From NCBI RefSeq assembly GCF_003202155.1, contig NZ_QFLI01000001.1:496001-560000 (forward strand): a DNA stretch of 64,000 bases. Reading direction: 5' to 3'. Origin of the DNA: Marinifilum breve. Its GTDB lineage: Bacteria > Bacteroidota > Bacteroidia > Bacteroidales > Marinifilaceae. Every line of letters starts with the position of its first letter. Within the stretch, counting starts at the first letter, position 1. This document shows positions 46,060 through 54,252 of the stretch, piece by piece. The notes under the pieces are model-generated. The model was not told where the DNA came from and did not search any database. It saw nothing but the letters and a program-made list of their open reading frames with translations. The translations under genes and the position numbers were made by a program.

Positions 46060-46500
46060 TTAGATCTTTAGTTCGTAGAAAAAGTCTTCCAAATTTATAT
46101 TATTTTCCAACATATACAGTTTCAATTTTGTATCTGATTCAACAGTATGTCTAAGAAACCATTCTTTTAGAAATTCATGAAATCCTTCAAAATTACAATT
46201 TTTAAACTTTGCAAGGTTAAATTTTTCCAACAATTCAAAATGTTCAATTTGATGCTCCTTAAAGGCAGGATAATTCATTCTACGCATAGCATTTTCCTCA
46301 CTAATAAAATGAAACTCTGCATACTTTTCTATTTCATTCATAATTCTATACAACTCTTCATCTGAACGCTTTAAATTGATTTCATACTTAAAAGAATTCA
46401 ATAACTCTATAAAGATTTTATGTTCGAAGTCTATTCTCGCAATACCTGTCTCAAAATCGGAATGCCATTGTATGATTCCATCTAACTCTCTACTTCCCAT
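46060..46500 (-). CDS. Bacteriohemerythrin
   Basis: The ATG at 46500 is chosen. The frame extends 87 bp upstream, but those residues overlap a palindromic element and look non-coding. The 146-residue four-helix protein has the di-iron ligand pattern: W-H in helix 1, FEH in IARIDFEHKIF, H-x3-E in FHFISEENAM, HQIEH, and HTVESD. It binds oxygen or iron and may be an oxygen sensor for the adjoining kinase, whose start follows by one base. It starts 31 bp from a GTTAGGC end of a palindromic element on this strand. Confidence 0.85.
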   Translation of the reverse strand: MGSRELDGIIQWHSDFETGIARIDFEHKIFIELLNSFKYEINLKRSDEELYRIMNEIEKYAEFHFISEENAMRRMNYPAFKEHQIEHFELLEKFNLAKFKNCNFEGFHEFLKEWFLRHTVESDTKLKLYMLENNINLEDFFYELKI

Positions 46501-46530
46501 ACTCTTATGTTTTAATGTTAGTATAATGTT

Positions 46531-46605
46531 GCCTAACAAACACCTTGCAACTTGTGGTAACTCCCAACAATTAACCAGTTCGCACATTGGGTATTGGCGT
46601 TATCA
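46531..46605. repeat. 75-bp imperfect palindrome with GCCTAAC end, cassette-boundary-like
   Basis: GCCTAAC at 46531-46537 and GTTATCA at 46599-46605 bound the element. Inside, TGGTAA/TTAACCA-type arms form imperfect inverted repeats. Read on the minus strand, GTTAGGC precedes the hemerythrin ATG by about 31 bp. Confidence 0.5.
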
Positions 46606-46716
46606 CTAAAATAAGAAATTATGTGTAAGAATCCCCCATTTATAATCAATAATTACATTACCATATCATAACATTCTCTTTATCAAGATTAGAAGTCATA
46701 CATTCAGTCATAAAAC

Positions 46717-46745
46717 ACCCCATACAAAACATGTTTGTATGGGGT
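46717..46745 (-). terminator. Hairpin terminator after the DUF6261 gene
   Basis: ACCCCATACAAA (46717-46728) pairs perfectly with TTTGTATGGGGT (46734-46745). The T-run on the minus strand is short (GTTTTA), but the stem is strong and follows the gene by 28 bp. Confidence 0.75.
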
Positions 46746-46772
46746 AAAATATATTAGATTGTAAGTAATAAA

Positions 46773-47540
46773 CTACGACTCACTTGTTGAAGCTTCGCTA
46801 ACAGCTTCTTCTTCGTTAGTTTCTTTCTCTTCTTTTTTTGGTTTACGAGCATCTACAACTGCATTGTACTTTGGAATCACACTATTTACCTGATTAATAA
46901 TGGTAGAATATGTCTGATCATCACTAATTGTGGCAAAAGCTTCAATTCGAGTTGTCAACACTCTGTAGGATTCAATCATTTGATTACGAATATCAATAAT
47001 TTTCACATCTGTTTGCTCAGCATCTTCCTTAACACGATCTAGATAATCCGAATTAAATTTAGCGTTGGCTACCTCTAATTCATTGGCCCAAGCTGTAAGA
47101 GACAATTTGCTTAGAGCATTTATCAAAACATTTTCACTTTTCCATTCTTGTAATATAGAATCGATTGTTGCCGTTTCGCCCTGATAATTTTGCTTTGCAA
47201 TACGTGAACCATATTTATTTAAAGAATTAAGTAATACAGTAGCTGCCATTACATATTCAGCATCGAAGTGATTACAAAAACCTTCAACTACTGCTTGAAT
47301 ACCATTTATGGCTTTATCACGACGTGCATCGTCCACTTCTAACAATTTGGTGATCTCACTTCCCCTATCAGGCATATACAATGCCGTCATAGCTGATAAT
47401 AAGGATGCAAAAGAATCTGATTGCACTTTCACCTTCAAAGTTTCCAAATCATAACCAGTAAGTATTTCAAGAAAATTCTTATTATACTGGATAAATTCAT
47501 TGTGTCTTAGTTGTCTTAATTGTATGGATTTAAAATTCAT
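46773..47540 (-). CDS. DUF6261-type protein
   Basis: The ATG at 47540 (MNFKSIQLRQLRHNEF) is the best start. The frame opens 60 bp earlier with an unlikely leader. The 255-residue product is helical and cytoplasmic. It has an acidic-basic low-complexity C-terminus (KPKKEEKETNEEEAVSEAS). The layout fits DUF6261, a Bacteroidota family of unknown function. A second member begins the window on the same strand. A terminator hairpin follows. Confidence 0.7.
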   Translation of the reverse strand: MNFKSIQLRQLRHNEFIQYNKNFLEILTGYDLETLKVKVQSDSFASLLSAMTALYMPDRGSEITKLLEVDDARRDKAINGIQAVVEGFCNHFDAEYVMAATVLLNSLNKYGSRIAKQNYQGETATIDSILQEWKSENVLINALSKLSLTAWANELEVANAKFNSDYLDRVKEDAEQTDVKIIDIRNQMIESYRVLTTRIEAFATISDDQTYSTIINQVNSVIPKYNAVVDARKPKKEEKETNEEEAVSEASTSES

Positions 47541-47600
47541 AATATGGTAGTTTAGATGATTTTCACCCATGAAGTTATTTAATTTATAGATAACAAACAA

Positions 47601-48031
47601 TTAATTTCATAATTTTTACGAATCGTAAAATAAAATACGAAAAACTCTTTTATAAAAACTTCATTTAATTGGCACCATGCATTTCATAATTAAATATTCC
47701 TTAAAAGCAGATAAACATTAGTGGATAAAGAACCGTTATTTATCTCCTCCCACGGGCGAGAGTAAAATAATGCTATGTTATAAGCTTGCTCCCAAAAGGA
47801 GGAAGAAAATAACACCATAGTATCGATATTCTTGTTCTTGATTTGAAGAAATAGTAAAGATTGAAGTATAGCTATACTAATAGTTGTCGTGTACCCATTG
47901 TAATTTGAGATGTCTTCCTAACAGTACCAAGGGAAGTAGTTAACTTACACAAAAGCTAACTTTCTTATTTTTATTGATAATTAATTAGCCTGAAAGACAA
48001 TACTGTATGTGATTTATGATTAAATTTATAT
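47601..48031. other. Gene-free stretch with weak inverted repeats
   Basis: Between the DUF6261 gene and the next cassette-like boundary I see no gene. A loose inverted repeat (TCCTCC at about 47736 with GGAGGA at about 47800) may be another decayed element. Confidence 0.4.
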
Positions 48032-48185
48032 GTGCTGATAAAAATTGATGGAGCATTGATACTCTTGCAAAAACACAGGAGCATATTTTATCAAAATCAG
48101 CACACAAACCAAAGATTTTAAACAACTTACAAAATACAACAGATAAGGTATATAAAGTGCAATGCACTTTATACATACGTTAGGC
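48032..48185. repeat. Palindromic element ending in GTTAGGC, cassette-boundary-like
   Basis: GTGCTGAT (48032-48039) pairs with ATCAGCAC (48096-48103), and TGATAAAA (48036-48043) with TTTTATCA (48086-48093). A 23-bp palindrome (TATAAAGTGCA/TGCACTTTATA) follows, and the element ends in GTTAGGC (48179-48185), 22 bp before the next gene. The segment 48099-48125 is repeated at 51486-51512 with one mismatch in 27. Confidence 0.65.
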
Positions 48186-48207
48186 ACAAGCTAAAAACAA
48201 GACCCTG

Positions 48208-48774
48208 ATGACAGTAATTGAAAAGTTTTGTAGGATTCTAAGAGATAGGTCAGAAGAAAATAAAAGTTCTTTTTCTGTTTTGTATAAAAATAAGCTATAC
48301 GGAAATTGTTTTTCAGTTCTGAGACAAGAATTAGATTCAATGGTTAGAGTGATTTACCTAATAAATATTCCCGATATCTCACAAAGAGAATTACTAGTAA
48401 ATAAAACACTAAATGGTGAAAAATGGACATTTATTAATCATAACAATAAAGTTCAAACAATAACTGACAGAGATATGGTTAACCTAGCAAGCCAATTAAG
48501 GGGATGGACTCAAAATGTTTATAAATTTGGTTGCGCATTTATTCACTTGTCTAATTTTCATAGTTACCTAACAGAAGACCCATTTAGTTCTTTAACTGAT
48601 TCGGAAAAAGAAGATATTGTAAATCAATTAAATAATTATCACTTTGCAGGCTTGACGAAAGATTCGAAAATGAATGATATAATACCTTACTTACCGAACG
48701 TAATGGATAAAATAACAGCGAATTTCGAATATGACATTTGCAAGCTTGAAAATAATGAGGATAATAATTTTTAA
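48208..48774 (+). CDS. Hypothetical protein, cassette-type
   Basis: This 188-residue soluble product shows no export signal. It has recognisable segments GNCFSVLRQELDSMVRVIYL, TITDRDMVNLASQLRGWTQNVYKFGCAFIHLS and DPFSSLTDSEKEDIVNQLNNYHF. Proteins with this pattern seem familiar to me as small unassigned proteins in mobile gene cassettes (memory, not checked). It starts 22 bp after a GTTAGGC end and is separated by 2 bp from the next gene, so the two are one transcription unit. Confidence 0.7.
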   Translation: MTVIEKFCRILRDRSEENKSSFSVLYKNKLYGNCFSVLRQELDSMVRVIYLINIPDISQRELLVNKTLNGEKWTFINHNNKVQTITDRDMVNLASQLRGWTQNVYKFGCAFIHLSNFHSYLTEDPFSSLTDSEKEDIVNQLNNYHFAGLTKDSKMNDIIPYLPNVMDKITANFEYDICKLENNEDNNF

Positions 48775-48776
48775 TA

Positions 48777-49277
48777 ATGAAACAGATAAAGGCTAAAATA
48801 AAATATCTCCTTTCTTTCTTTAAATCTGAATGGGATTTTGAGGATTACCCACTTGAAACTTGGGAAAACTTGAGCGCCGAACAGGAAGATATAAGGTTTG
48901 GAGCTAGCTTTACAAATTGGACATTGTTTGTGGCTCATGGAGATTCAGTTTCTAATGCAATCGAAAATTTAAAAAAGAATCTTATTGAATATCGTAAAGA
49001 AAACCAACTTCCAAGACCAGGAAGCATTGTGCCAATACAATATACTGAATCAAATAAAATCGAAATATATGAAGAAATTGCAATTGACTTTTTTAATACG
49101 ATAATTGGCATTAACTATTTTGATTGCTTTATTTCAGACATGAGTAGTCTTTCTGACTTTGAATTAGATAATGAAGAAACAATTGAAAAGATTAAAACTG
49201 AATATGGAATAGTTCCTGAAGAGGACTTACTCCTTGCTGATATATTTGAACAAATTAGTAACAAAGCCAGTGCCTAA
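48777..49277 (+). CDS. Hypothetical protein ending inside a boundary motif
   Basis: This 166-residue acidic, soluble product has no recognised motif. It begins 2 bp after the preceding gene. Its stop codon TAA (49275-49277) lies within the GCCTAAC motif (49272-49278) that opens the following palindromic element. In integron cassettes the stop codon often sits in or near the attC left end, so this position is notable. Confidence 0.7.
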   Translation: MKQIKAKIKYLLSFFKSEWDFEDYPLETWENLSAEQEDIRFGASFTNWTLFVAHGDSVSNAIENLKKNLIEYRKENQLPRPGSIVPIQYTESNKIEIYEEIAIDFFNTIIGINYFDCFISDMSSLSDFELDNEETIEKIKTEYGIVPEEDLLLADIFEQISNKASA

Positions 49278-49401
49278 CAATGTATAAAAATAATAGCCGA
49301 GATAGTAGTAAATTTAAGGGTTGTAACCCGCTTCAACTTTCTTGTATTTTGACAGGAAAGTGCCACGCAATCGGCTACTATTCTTATACTCACCGTTACC
49401 T
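49272..49401. repeat. 130-bp imperfect palindrome, attC-like
   Basis: The left end is GCCTAAC (49272-49278) and the right end GTTACCT (49395-49401). Arms pair as GTATAA/TTATAC (49282-49287, 49384-49389), AATA/TATT, and TAGCCGA/TCGGCTA (49294-49300, 49371-49377). The interior has smaller hairpins (GGGTT/AACCC). The next gene starts 24 bp after the right end. Confidence 0.65.
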
Positions 49402-49424
49402 GTAATTACAAAGAATAGAACGCA

Positions 49425-50207
49425 ATGAAAATGAGGAATGCAACTTTTGAAAAAATGAAAGGAGAATATCCTGAAATATTATATAAATATCGATCATGGA
49501 GCGACCCTTTTCACAAAAAAGTTATTACCCATCGTGAATTGTTCTATTCTGCACCTTCTTGGTTTGAAGATCCGAAAGATTGTAGATCAATGGTTAGATA
49601 TGATTTGCTAACGCAACAAGAAAGAATCAAGTGGATCGAATTTAAACTTCGCCAAGAAGAACCAGGTAAATCTAGGAACTATTACAGAGCCAGGTCAAGA
49701 GAATTATTTAAAACATCTGTACTGTCCAATGATAAGCAAACAAAGGAATTTCAAGATAATACATTTAAAGAGTATGATACTCGTACAGGTGTGTTAAGCC
49801 TAACAGGTAATCCGAACAATGATGAAATGTGGGAGAAATACAGTGATAATGCAAAGGGCTTTTGCATGGGTTATGATCCTCTAATATTATTTAATCAATT
49901 GGGCGGTGGTGGAAAAGTCGAATATGTTGACGAATTACCTAAAATTATGCCTGAACCAATTCATAGTCGAGATCTTCAAATGATATATCAACTTTATTAT
50001 AAAGAAGAGAAATGGTCATTTGAGGAAGAGTACAGAACTCATACGTTTAGACCAAAGCCAATGACAAATGAGGATCGAACAATAATTGTACCTGCTGAAG
50101 CCTTTAAGGAATTGATTCTTGGGAAAGAAATGACTAAAGAGTTTAAAAATGATCTAATAAATAATATTCCAGAAGAACTAAAGGGGATTAAAATCATAGA
50201 AAAGTAA
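49425..50207 (+). CDS. DUF2971 domain protein
   Basis: The 260-residue soluble product has the DUF2971 pattern: ILYKYRSW, ELFYSAPSWFEDPKDCR, GVLSLTGNPNNDEMWEKYSDNAKGFCMGYD, KEEKWSFEEEYRT, IIVPAEAFKELILGKEM. The family is widespread in defence and mobile contexts but has no established function. It is surrounded by cassette-like boundaries. Confidence 0.8.
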   Translation: MKMRNATFEKMKGEYPEILYKYRSWSDPFHKKVITHRELFYSAPSWFEDPKDCRSMVRYDLLTQQERIKWIEFKLRQEEPGKSRNYYRARSRELFKTSVLSNDKQTKEFQDNTFKEYDTRTGVLSLTGNPNNDEMWEKYSDNAKGFCMGYDPLILFNQLGGGGKVEYVDELPKIMPEPIHSRDLQMIYQLYYKEEKWSFEEEYRTHTFRPKPMTNEDRTIIVPAEAFKELILGKEMTKEFKNDLINNIPEELKGIKIIEK

Positions 50208-50224
50208 CAAAAGTTAAAATTAAA

Positions 50225-50241
50225 GGGCGTTGATGCCCAAC
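50225..50241. repeat. Short hairpin and GCCCAAC motif in gap after DUF2971 gene
   Basis: GGGC (50225-50228) pairs with GCCC (50235-50238), and GCCCAAC fits the RYYYAAC form. A similar GGGA-gtgatgc-TCCC hairpin occurs in the next gap at 51465-51480. Confidence 0.4.
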
Positions 50242-50313
50242 AAGATAATGTAACAAAAACAATAAACGCTAGCAGGAGTTATTCATACATAAGCAAAAAT
50301 AAAATTAATTGTT

Positions 50314-51438
50314 ATGAAAAAAATTGTTGTATTATTGATTTCTATTATCCTTTTCAGTTGCAATAAGGAGGATGATAATTGTAAGCCAGAGACAGAGGCT
50401 GAAGTAGTATATGACGGATATGCAGTTCTTTTAACTCAAGAGGAAGTAGATGAATTTAGTGCAGCAGGATATACAAAAATAACTGGAGGTTTGACTATTG
50501 GCCAAAACAGCGAGGCAAAATCACCAATAAAAGACCTATCAGGTTTATCTAAATTGAATTCTATTGGAGGCTGGCTTACGATAGCTAACAACCCAGTCTT
50601 ATTAAATTTGGAAGGATTAGAGGGATTAAAGAGAGTTGAAGGAAATGTACACATAATTGATAACAACTCACTTAGCACGATGAAAGGGCTGGACAATTTA
50701 ATGATGATTAGTATAAGCCTTAAGATAAGTAAAAATAGTAAGCTTAAAAATCTTGATGGTTTAGAAAGTCTTATTGTAATAGGTCAGGATCTAGAATTGC
50801 TTCATAATTATGAACTAGACAATGTTATGGGCTTAAGTGGGCTTAGTTCAATAGGTGGCAAAATGTATTTTTCAATGAACTCATCACTTTCCACTCTTCA
50901 TGGATTAAATAATCTTATACACATTGGAGATAAATTAGAAATTCTCAATAATTCGGATGGTTCTTTAACGAGCATTAGTGGCTTAAGAAATTTAACAACG
51001 GATTTATTAGAAATAGAAATAATAGGAACTGAACTGTCTGATTTTGATGGACTAAACTCTTTAACCAGTGTATCTTCTCTGAATATACAAAACAATAGTA
51101 AGCTTAAAAGTTTTAATGGTTTAAATGGGATTTTTCAGATAAGAAATAATTTCACAATTCATAATTGTGCAATTAAAAACTTACATGGTCTTGAAAGACT
51201 GAATGCGGTACATGGTATTATAACAATTCAATATAATTCTAATCTTGAGAATATTGATGCACTTGCCAATTTCACAGGAACATTTACCAATAAAGTCAAC
51301 ATAAACAACAATCCCGCTTTAAATGATTTTTGTGGATTAAATCTTTTATCAAATAACTTTAATGGTGAGTTTATTATTGTAGATAATGCCTATAATCCAA
51401 GTATTGCAGATATTATAGATGGTAATTGCAGTCAATAG
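50314..51438 (+). CDS. Lipoprotein with receptor-L-like/LRR repeats
   Basis: The 374-residue product has a lipoprotein signal (MKKIVVLLISIILFSC, Cys 16). An array of about ten repeats of roughly 24 residues with L-x-x-L-x-x-L and LEGLEGLKRVEG-like turns follows (LNSIGGWLTIANNPVLLNLEGLE). This resembles receptor L domains and other LRR-type solenoids. It is likely a surface or periplasmic binding protein exposed on the outer membrane. No partner is adjacent. Confidence 0.75.
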   Translation: MKKIVVLLISIILFSCNKEDDNCKPETEAEVVYDGYAVLLTQEEVDEFSAAGYTKITGGLTIGQNSEAKSPIKDLSGLSKLNSIGGWLTIANNPVLLNLEGLEGLKRVEGNVHIIDNNSLSTMKGLDNLMMISISLKISKNSKLKNLDGLESLIVIGQDLELLHNYELDNVMGLSGLSSIGGKMYFSMNSSLSTLHGLNNLIHIGDKLEILNNSDGSLTSISGLRNLTTDLLEIEIIGTELSDFDGLNSLTSVSSLNIQNNSKLKSFNGLNGIFQIRNNFTIHNCAIKNLHGLERLNAVHGIITIQYNSNLENIDALANFTGTFTNKVNINNNPALNDFCGLNLLSNNFNGEFIIVDNAYNPSIADIIDGNCSQ

Positions 51439-51464
51439 ACTTTCACTAAAAAAATTTAATTAAA

Positions 51465-51512
51465 GGGAAGTGATGCTCCCCTGCTAGCACACAAACCAAA
51501 GGTTTTAAACAA
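51465..51512. repeat. Gap hairpin plus 27-bp repeat shared with 48099-48125
   Basis: The hairpin GGGA/TCCC (51465-51480) is followed by a CTGCTAGCAC word. The segment 51486-51512 is nearly identical to 48099-48125 (26 of 27 bases). Confidence 0.7.
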
Positions 51513-51551
51513 TATACTCCAGCTGTAAATCGAACAAAAAAACTAAACAAA

Positions 51552-52133
51552 ATGAAAGCGAAATCTATTCTAATTTTACTATTAATTGTAGCATCTTTTA
51601 AATGTTATTCTCAAAACGACAATGAGCTTAGAATTTATTACGGATTTGTAGATAGTGAACTATTAAGGAATGGAGATTTGGCCGGTAGTGGTGGTTACGA
51701 TAATAATAACTCTTATGAATTTGGGCTTAAATATCTAAGGAAATTATCTAACAAACTATCACTCGAAACTGGAATTAACTTTTTAAATGCCAAAGTTAAA
51801 ATAACACCTGCTTTTACAGGAACACCTGTTAATTCGAGACAAGAAGACTTGAAATTAGTTTCTATTCCTATTTATGCAAATTATTCCATTGGAAAGTATT
51901 TTTATATTAACGGTGGTCCAATTTTAGACTTTCAAAGCGGAGAAGAAAGTTTTGATTCTCAATCTGGAATAGGATATGGAATAGGGATTGGAGGAAAATA
52001 CAAATTCGATAACTTTATAATTTACGTGAATCCGAATTTTAAAAAGCATTCATTTATTCCATTTGAAAAAGAAAATTATCACCAAAAATTGACACAATTT
52101 GGAATCCAAATAGGATTAGGTTATGAATTCTAA
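51552..52133 (+). CDS. Outer membrane beta-barrel protein (porin-like)
   Basis: The 193-residue product has a signal peptide (1-20, ending CYSQ). Alternating hydrophobic strands form a small barrel (LSLETGINFLNAKVKI, LKLVSIPIYANYSIGKYFYINGGPILDF, GIGIGGKYKF) and end in an aromatic residue (GLGYEF). It fits the PorT/outer membrane beta-barrel group of Bacteroidota. Its role is unknown. The gene is followed by a palindromic element. Confidence 0.82.
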   Translation: MKAKSILILLLIVASFKCYSQNDNELRIYYGFVDSELLRNGDLAGSGGYDNNNSYEFGLKYLRKLSNKLSLETGINFLNAKVKITPAFTGTPVNSRQEDLKLVSIPIYANYSIGKYFYINGGPILDFQSGEESFDSQSGIGYGIGIGGKYKFDNFIIYVNPNFKKHSFIPFEKENYHQKLTQFGIQIGLGYEF

Positions 52134-52140
52134 AATCTAC

Positions 52141-52207
52141 AGCTAACACTATATATAAATCATAGCCACCAACGGCAGGCTAAGTTTCATATACGTAGCC
52201 GTTATAG
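52141..52207. repeat. 67-bp imperfect palindrome, attC-like
   Basis: AGCTAAC (52141-52147) is the left end and GTTATAG (52201-52207) the right end. TAGCC/GGCTA (52163-52167, 52178-52182), AAA/TTT and TATAT/ATATA arms fold the interior. The left arm order (TATA, A-rich, TAGCC) matches the element at 49272. The next gene starts 29 bp after the right end. Confidence 0.62.
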
Positions 52208-52235
52208 CATTTTTAAAATAATAAAAAATGGAATC

Positions 52236-52985
52236 ATGAATCGAATCTACTGTTATGCATTTACTTTGTCCATATTAATGGTGCTTTTATCCTACGATAA
52301 AAAAGAGGTAGAAACAGAACTGATTAGTAATTGTGAAATAACAACCGAATATTTCGGAACATTCATATTAAAAGTTTTCTCGAAGAACGAAGAAAGACAA
52401 ATAAAAAAAGAAAATATTTGTTGGAATAATGAGTATCCTATCCAAATAGGTTCTGGTGGATTGGGAAATTGTGGCATTGGCTATGAGGATGAATTAAATC
52501 CTTATTTGAGCTCTACAATAAATATTTCTGAATATGATATATCAAAACCTGAATCCAATTCTATAATTAGGTCTATGGAAATAGAATTTCTTTCTGTTTG
52601 TAATGATTACAGTACACAAGAATCTTTTTATAATTTAATTCAAAATGGTAATTACAAGTTTGCTTCAAGCCGAAGAGATTTTGGCAAATTCATTGTTAGC
52701 TACACTGCCCAAGGTAAAACCTTTCGTTCTGTAGATGTTGACAACAATAAAATGCAGGTTAGTATATCTGATACTGAATATATAAAACCCAAATTTAATA
52801 CAGAACCTAATGGGAACAATGGACTTCCTGCATCGACTAAAGCAACACTCACATTTAGTTGCTTACTTAAAAATTCAGATGGGGAATTTGTAGAAATTAA
52901 AAATGCTAAAATTAGAGGTAAATTTTTCCGCCAATCTCCGTGGGGTTATTATTGGGACGATTGGGGGAAAGGGTGGGATGAATAA
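52236..52985 (+). CDS. Exported protein of unknown function, lipobox Cys absent
   Basis: The 249-residue product begins with a hydrophobic segment (ILMVLLSYDKK). At the position where a lipoprotein would have Cys, this sequence has Tyr (LLSY), so it may be a lipoprotein that lost its lipid anchor, or a standard exported protein. The remainder is a beta-rich domain with no recognised motif. It is bounded by cassette-like elements. Confidence 0.6.
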   Translation: MNRIYCYAFTLSILMVLLSYDKKEVETELISNCEITTEYFGTFILKVFSKNEERQIKKENICWNNEYPIQIGSGGLGNCGIGYEDELNPYLSSTINISEYDISKPESNSIIRSMEIEFLSVCNDYSTQESFYNLIQNGNYKFASSRRDFGKFIVSYTAQGKTFRSVDVDNNKMQVSISDTEYIKPKFNTEPNGNNGLPASTKATLTFSCLLKNSDGEFVEIKNAKIRGKFFRQSPWGYYWDDWGKGWDE

Positions 52986-53043
52986 CATGCCATAACAACT
53001 AAGCTAAAAGTAATGTAAAATTCAGTGGGTCATTCAACCACAG

Positions 53044-53063
53044 TTTCCCTGCTAGCAGGGAAA
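53044..53063. repeat. 20-bp perfect palindrome in gap
   Basis: TTTCCCTGC and GCAGGGAAA flank TA, making a perfect palindrome. Related GCTAGCAG words recur at about 50268, 51483 and 53511. Confidence 0.7.
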
Positions 53064-53079
53064 TACATTGATTAAGAGT

Positions 53080-53508
53080 ATGGAGAAACCTTTAATTAAA
53101 TATCACAATAGACTAAGAAATAGCTTAACAGTTATCTATTGGGGCATCATTTGGTTTTATGGACTTTGGATATTGACAGAATCAAACTTTATTGATAATC
53201 AAATATATTTTTTAATAGCCAGTTCATTATTGTTGGTATTCCTTTGGCCTGTTAATTATTTAAGGACTTACATATATAACGATGCAATAGTATTTAAAGA
53301 ATTAGGATTTCGACCAAGGCTTGTAAGAGGGATTGGAATTGCATTTGAAAATTTACATCATTTTCGGTATTTCAGGATCGTATTTAATCTATACTATTTT
53401 GTTTTTTACCGGACTAATGGAAAGACTATAAGAAAAGTCATGAGCTTTTCTGATGATAAGCTTATTGAGATTTCTAAAATTCTAAATGAGAAGATAAAAA
53501 ACAAATAA
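53080..53508 (+). CDS. Small membrane protein of unknown function
   Basis: The ATG at 53080 (MEKPLIKYHNRLRN) is the preferred start, although a TTG codon opens the frame 12 bp earlier. The 142-residue product has two membrane helices (about 20-40 and 48-64) and a cytoplasmic tail that ends in a Lys-rich segment. No family was recognised. Confidence 0.6.
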   Translation: MEKPLIKYHNRLRNSLTVIYWGIIWFYGLWILTESNFIDNQIYFLIASSLLLVFLWPVNYLRTYIYNDAIVFKELGFRPRLVRGIGIAFENLHHFRYFRIVFNLYYFVFYRTNGKTIRKVMSFSDDKLIEISKILNEKIKNK

Positions 53509-53546
53509 AAGCTAGCAGAAGCTCCCTACCCTATAAAAACCGAATA

Positions 53547-54203
53547 ATGAAACATTTAATAATAATACTTCTAGTTTTTTTCTCATGTAATGCCAAGGCT
53601 AAATACAGACCCTTGAAATTATATGAAATGGTAATAAAAGCAGATAAAATTGTATATGGAACAATTTCTGAACTAGATTCGACCACCTTAACTTTGAAAA
53701 TTGAAGGAAGTTTGACAAATGATTCGGGAACTTTAAAAATTGAAAGATTCGAAGATTGGACTTGTGCCTCTAGATGGACGGAATACAAAATAGGTCAAAG
53801 AGTGTTTCTGTTTCTAACATCCTGGAAAGGGAAACTAATTGCCATGAGTGCTGGAAATGAGGGCGAACTTCCAATTGTAAAGAATTCTGTGTTTCTAAAT
53901 GGATTTTCAGTTCCTGTTCCACCCCCACCAATTCCCTTGCGTGAAATTGAAATTAACGATGAGAATTTAGGTTTTAAGCTTGAACATTATAACATATATG
54001 GAGATCGGTTTTTCGGCACTAAATTCAAATTAGATAAGTTTATTAAAGACATATCTTTTATTAGAAAGTATTTTGATTTTGAATATGGTACAGACCGAGA
54101 GTTAACAAATTGGAAAATAAAGTGTGAACCAGCCAAAATTGAACAACGAGCAAAAGAATCAGATCTAATTATATGTGTTTATTTATTATCTCAAATGAAA
54201 TAA
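53547..54203 (+). CDS. Exported protein of unknown function
   Basis: The 218-residue product has an N-terminal lipobox (LVFFSC) with Cys at residue 14, so a lipoprotein is likely. The mature part has a small beta-rich first half (DKIVYGTISELDSTTLTLKIEGSL, RVFLFLTSWKGKLIAMSAGNEGELPIV) and a helical second half. A Pro-rich linker (VPVPPPPIPL) divides them. It is a possible periplasmic domain of unknown role. Confidence 0.6.
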   Translation: MKHLIIILLVFFSCNAKAKYRPLKLYEMVIKADKIVYGTISELDSTTLTLKIEGSLTNDSGTLKIERFEDWTCASRWTEYKIGQRVFLFLTSWKGKLIAMSAGNEGELPIVKNSVFLNGFSVPVPPPPIPLREIEINDENLGFKLEHYNIYGDRFFGTKFKLDKFIKDISFIRKYFDFEYGTDRELTNWKIKCEPAKIEQRAKESDLIICVYLLSQMK

Positions 54204-54208
54204 AAACT

Positions 54209-54229
54209 CACTGCTAAACAAGCTTGCAG
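54209..54229. repeat. Short inverted repeat in gap
   Basis: ACTGC (54209-54213) and GCAGT (54225-54229) with TAAACAAGCTT between them may form a hairpin. Confidence 0.4.
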
Positions 54230-54252
54230 TAGTATAAATAAAACGATAAACA

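Noticed and set aside
47985-48176. 63-residue minus-strand ORF
   Set aside because: It overlaps the palindromic boundary element and has low-complexity, Cys-rich content; no support as a gene.
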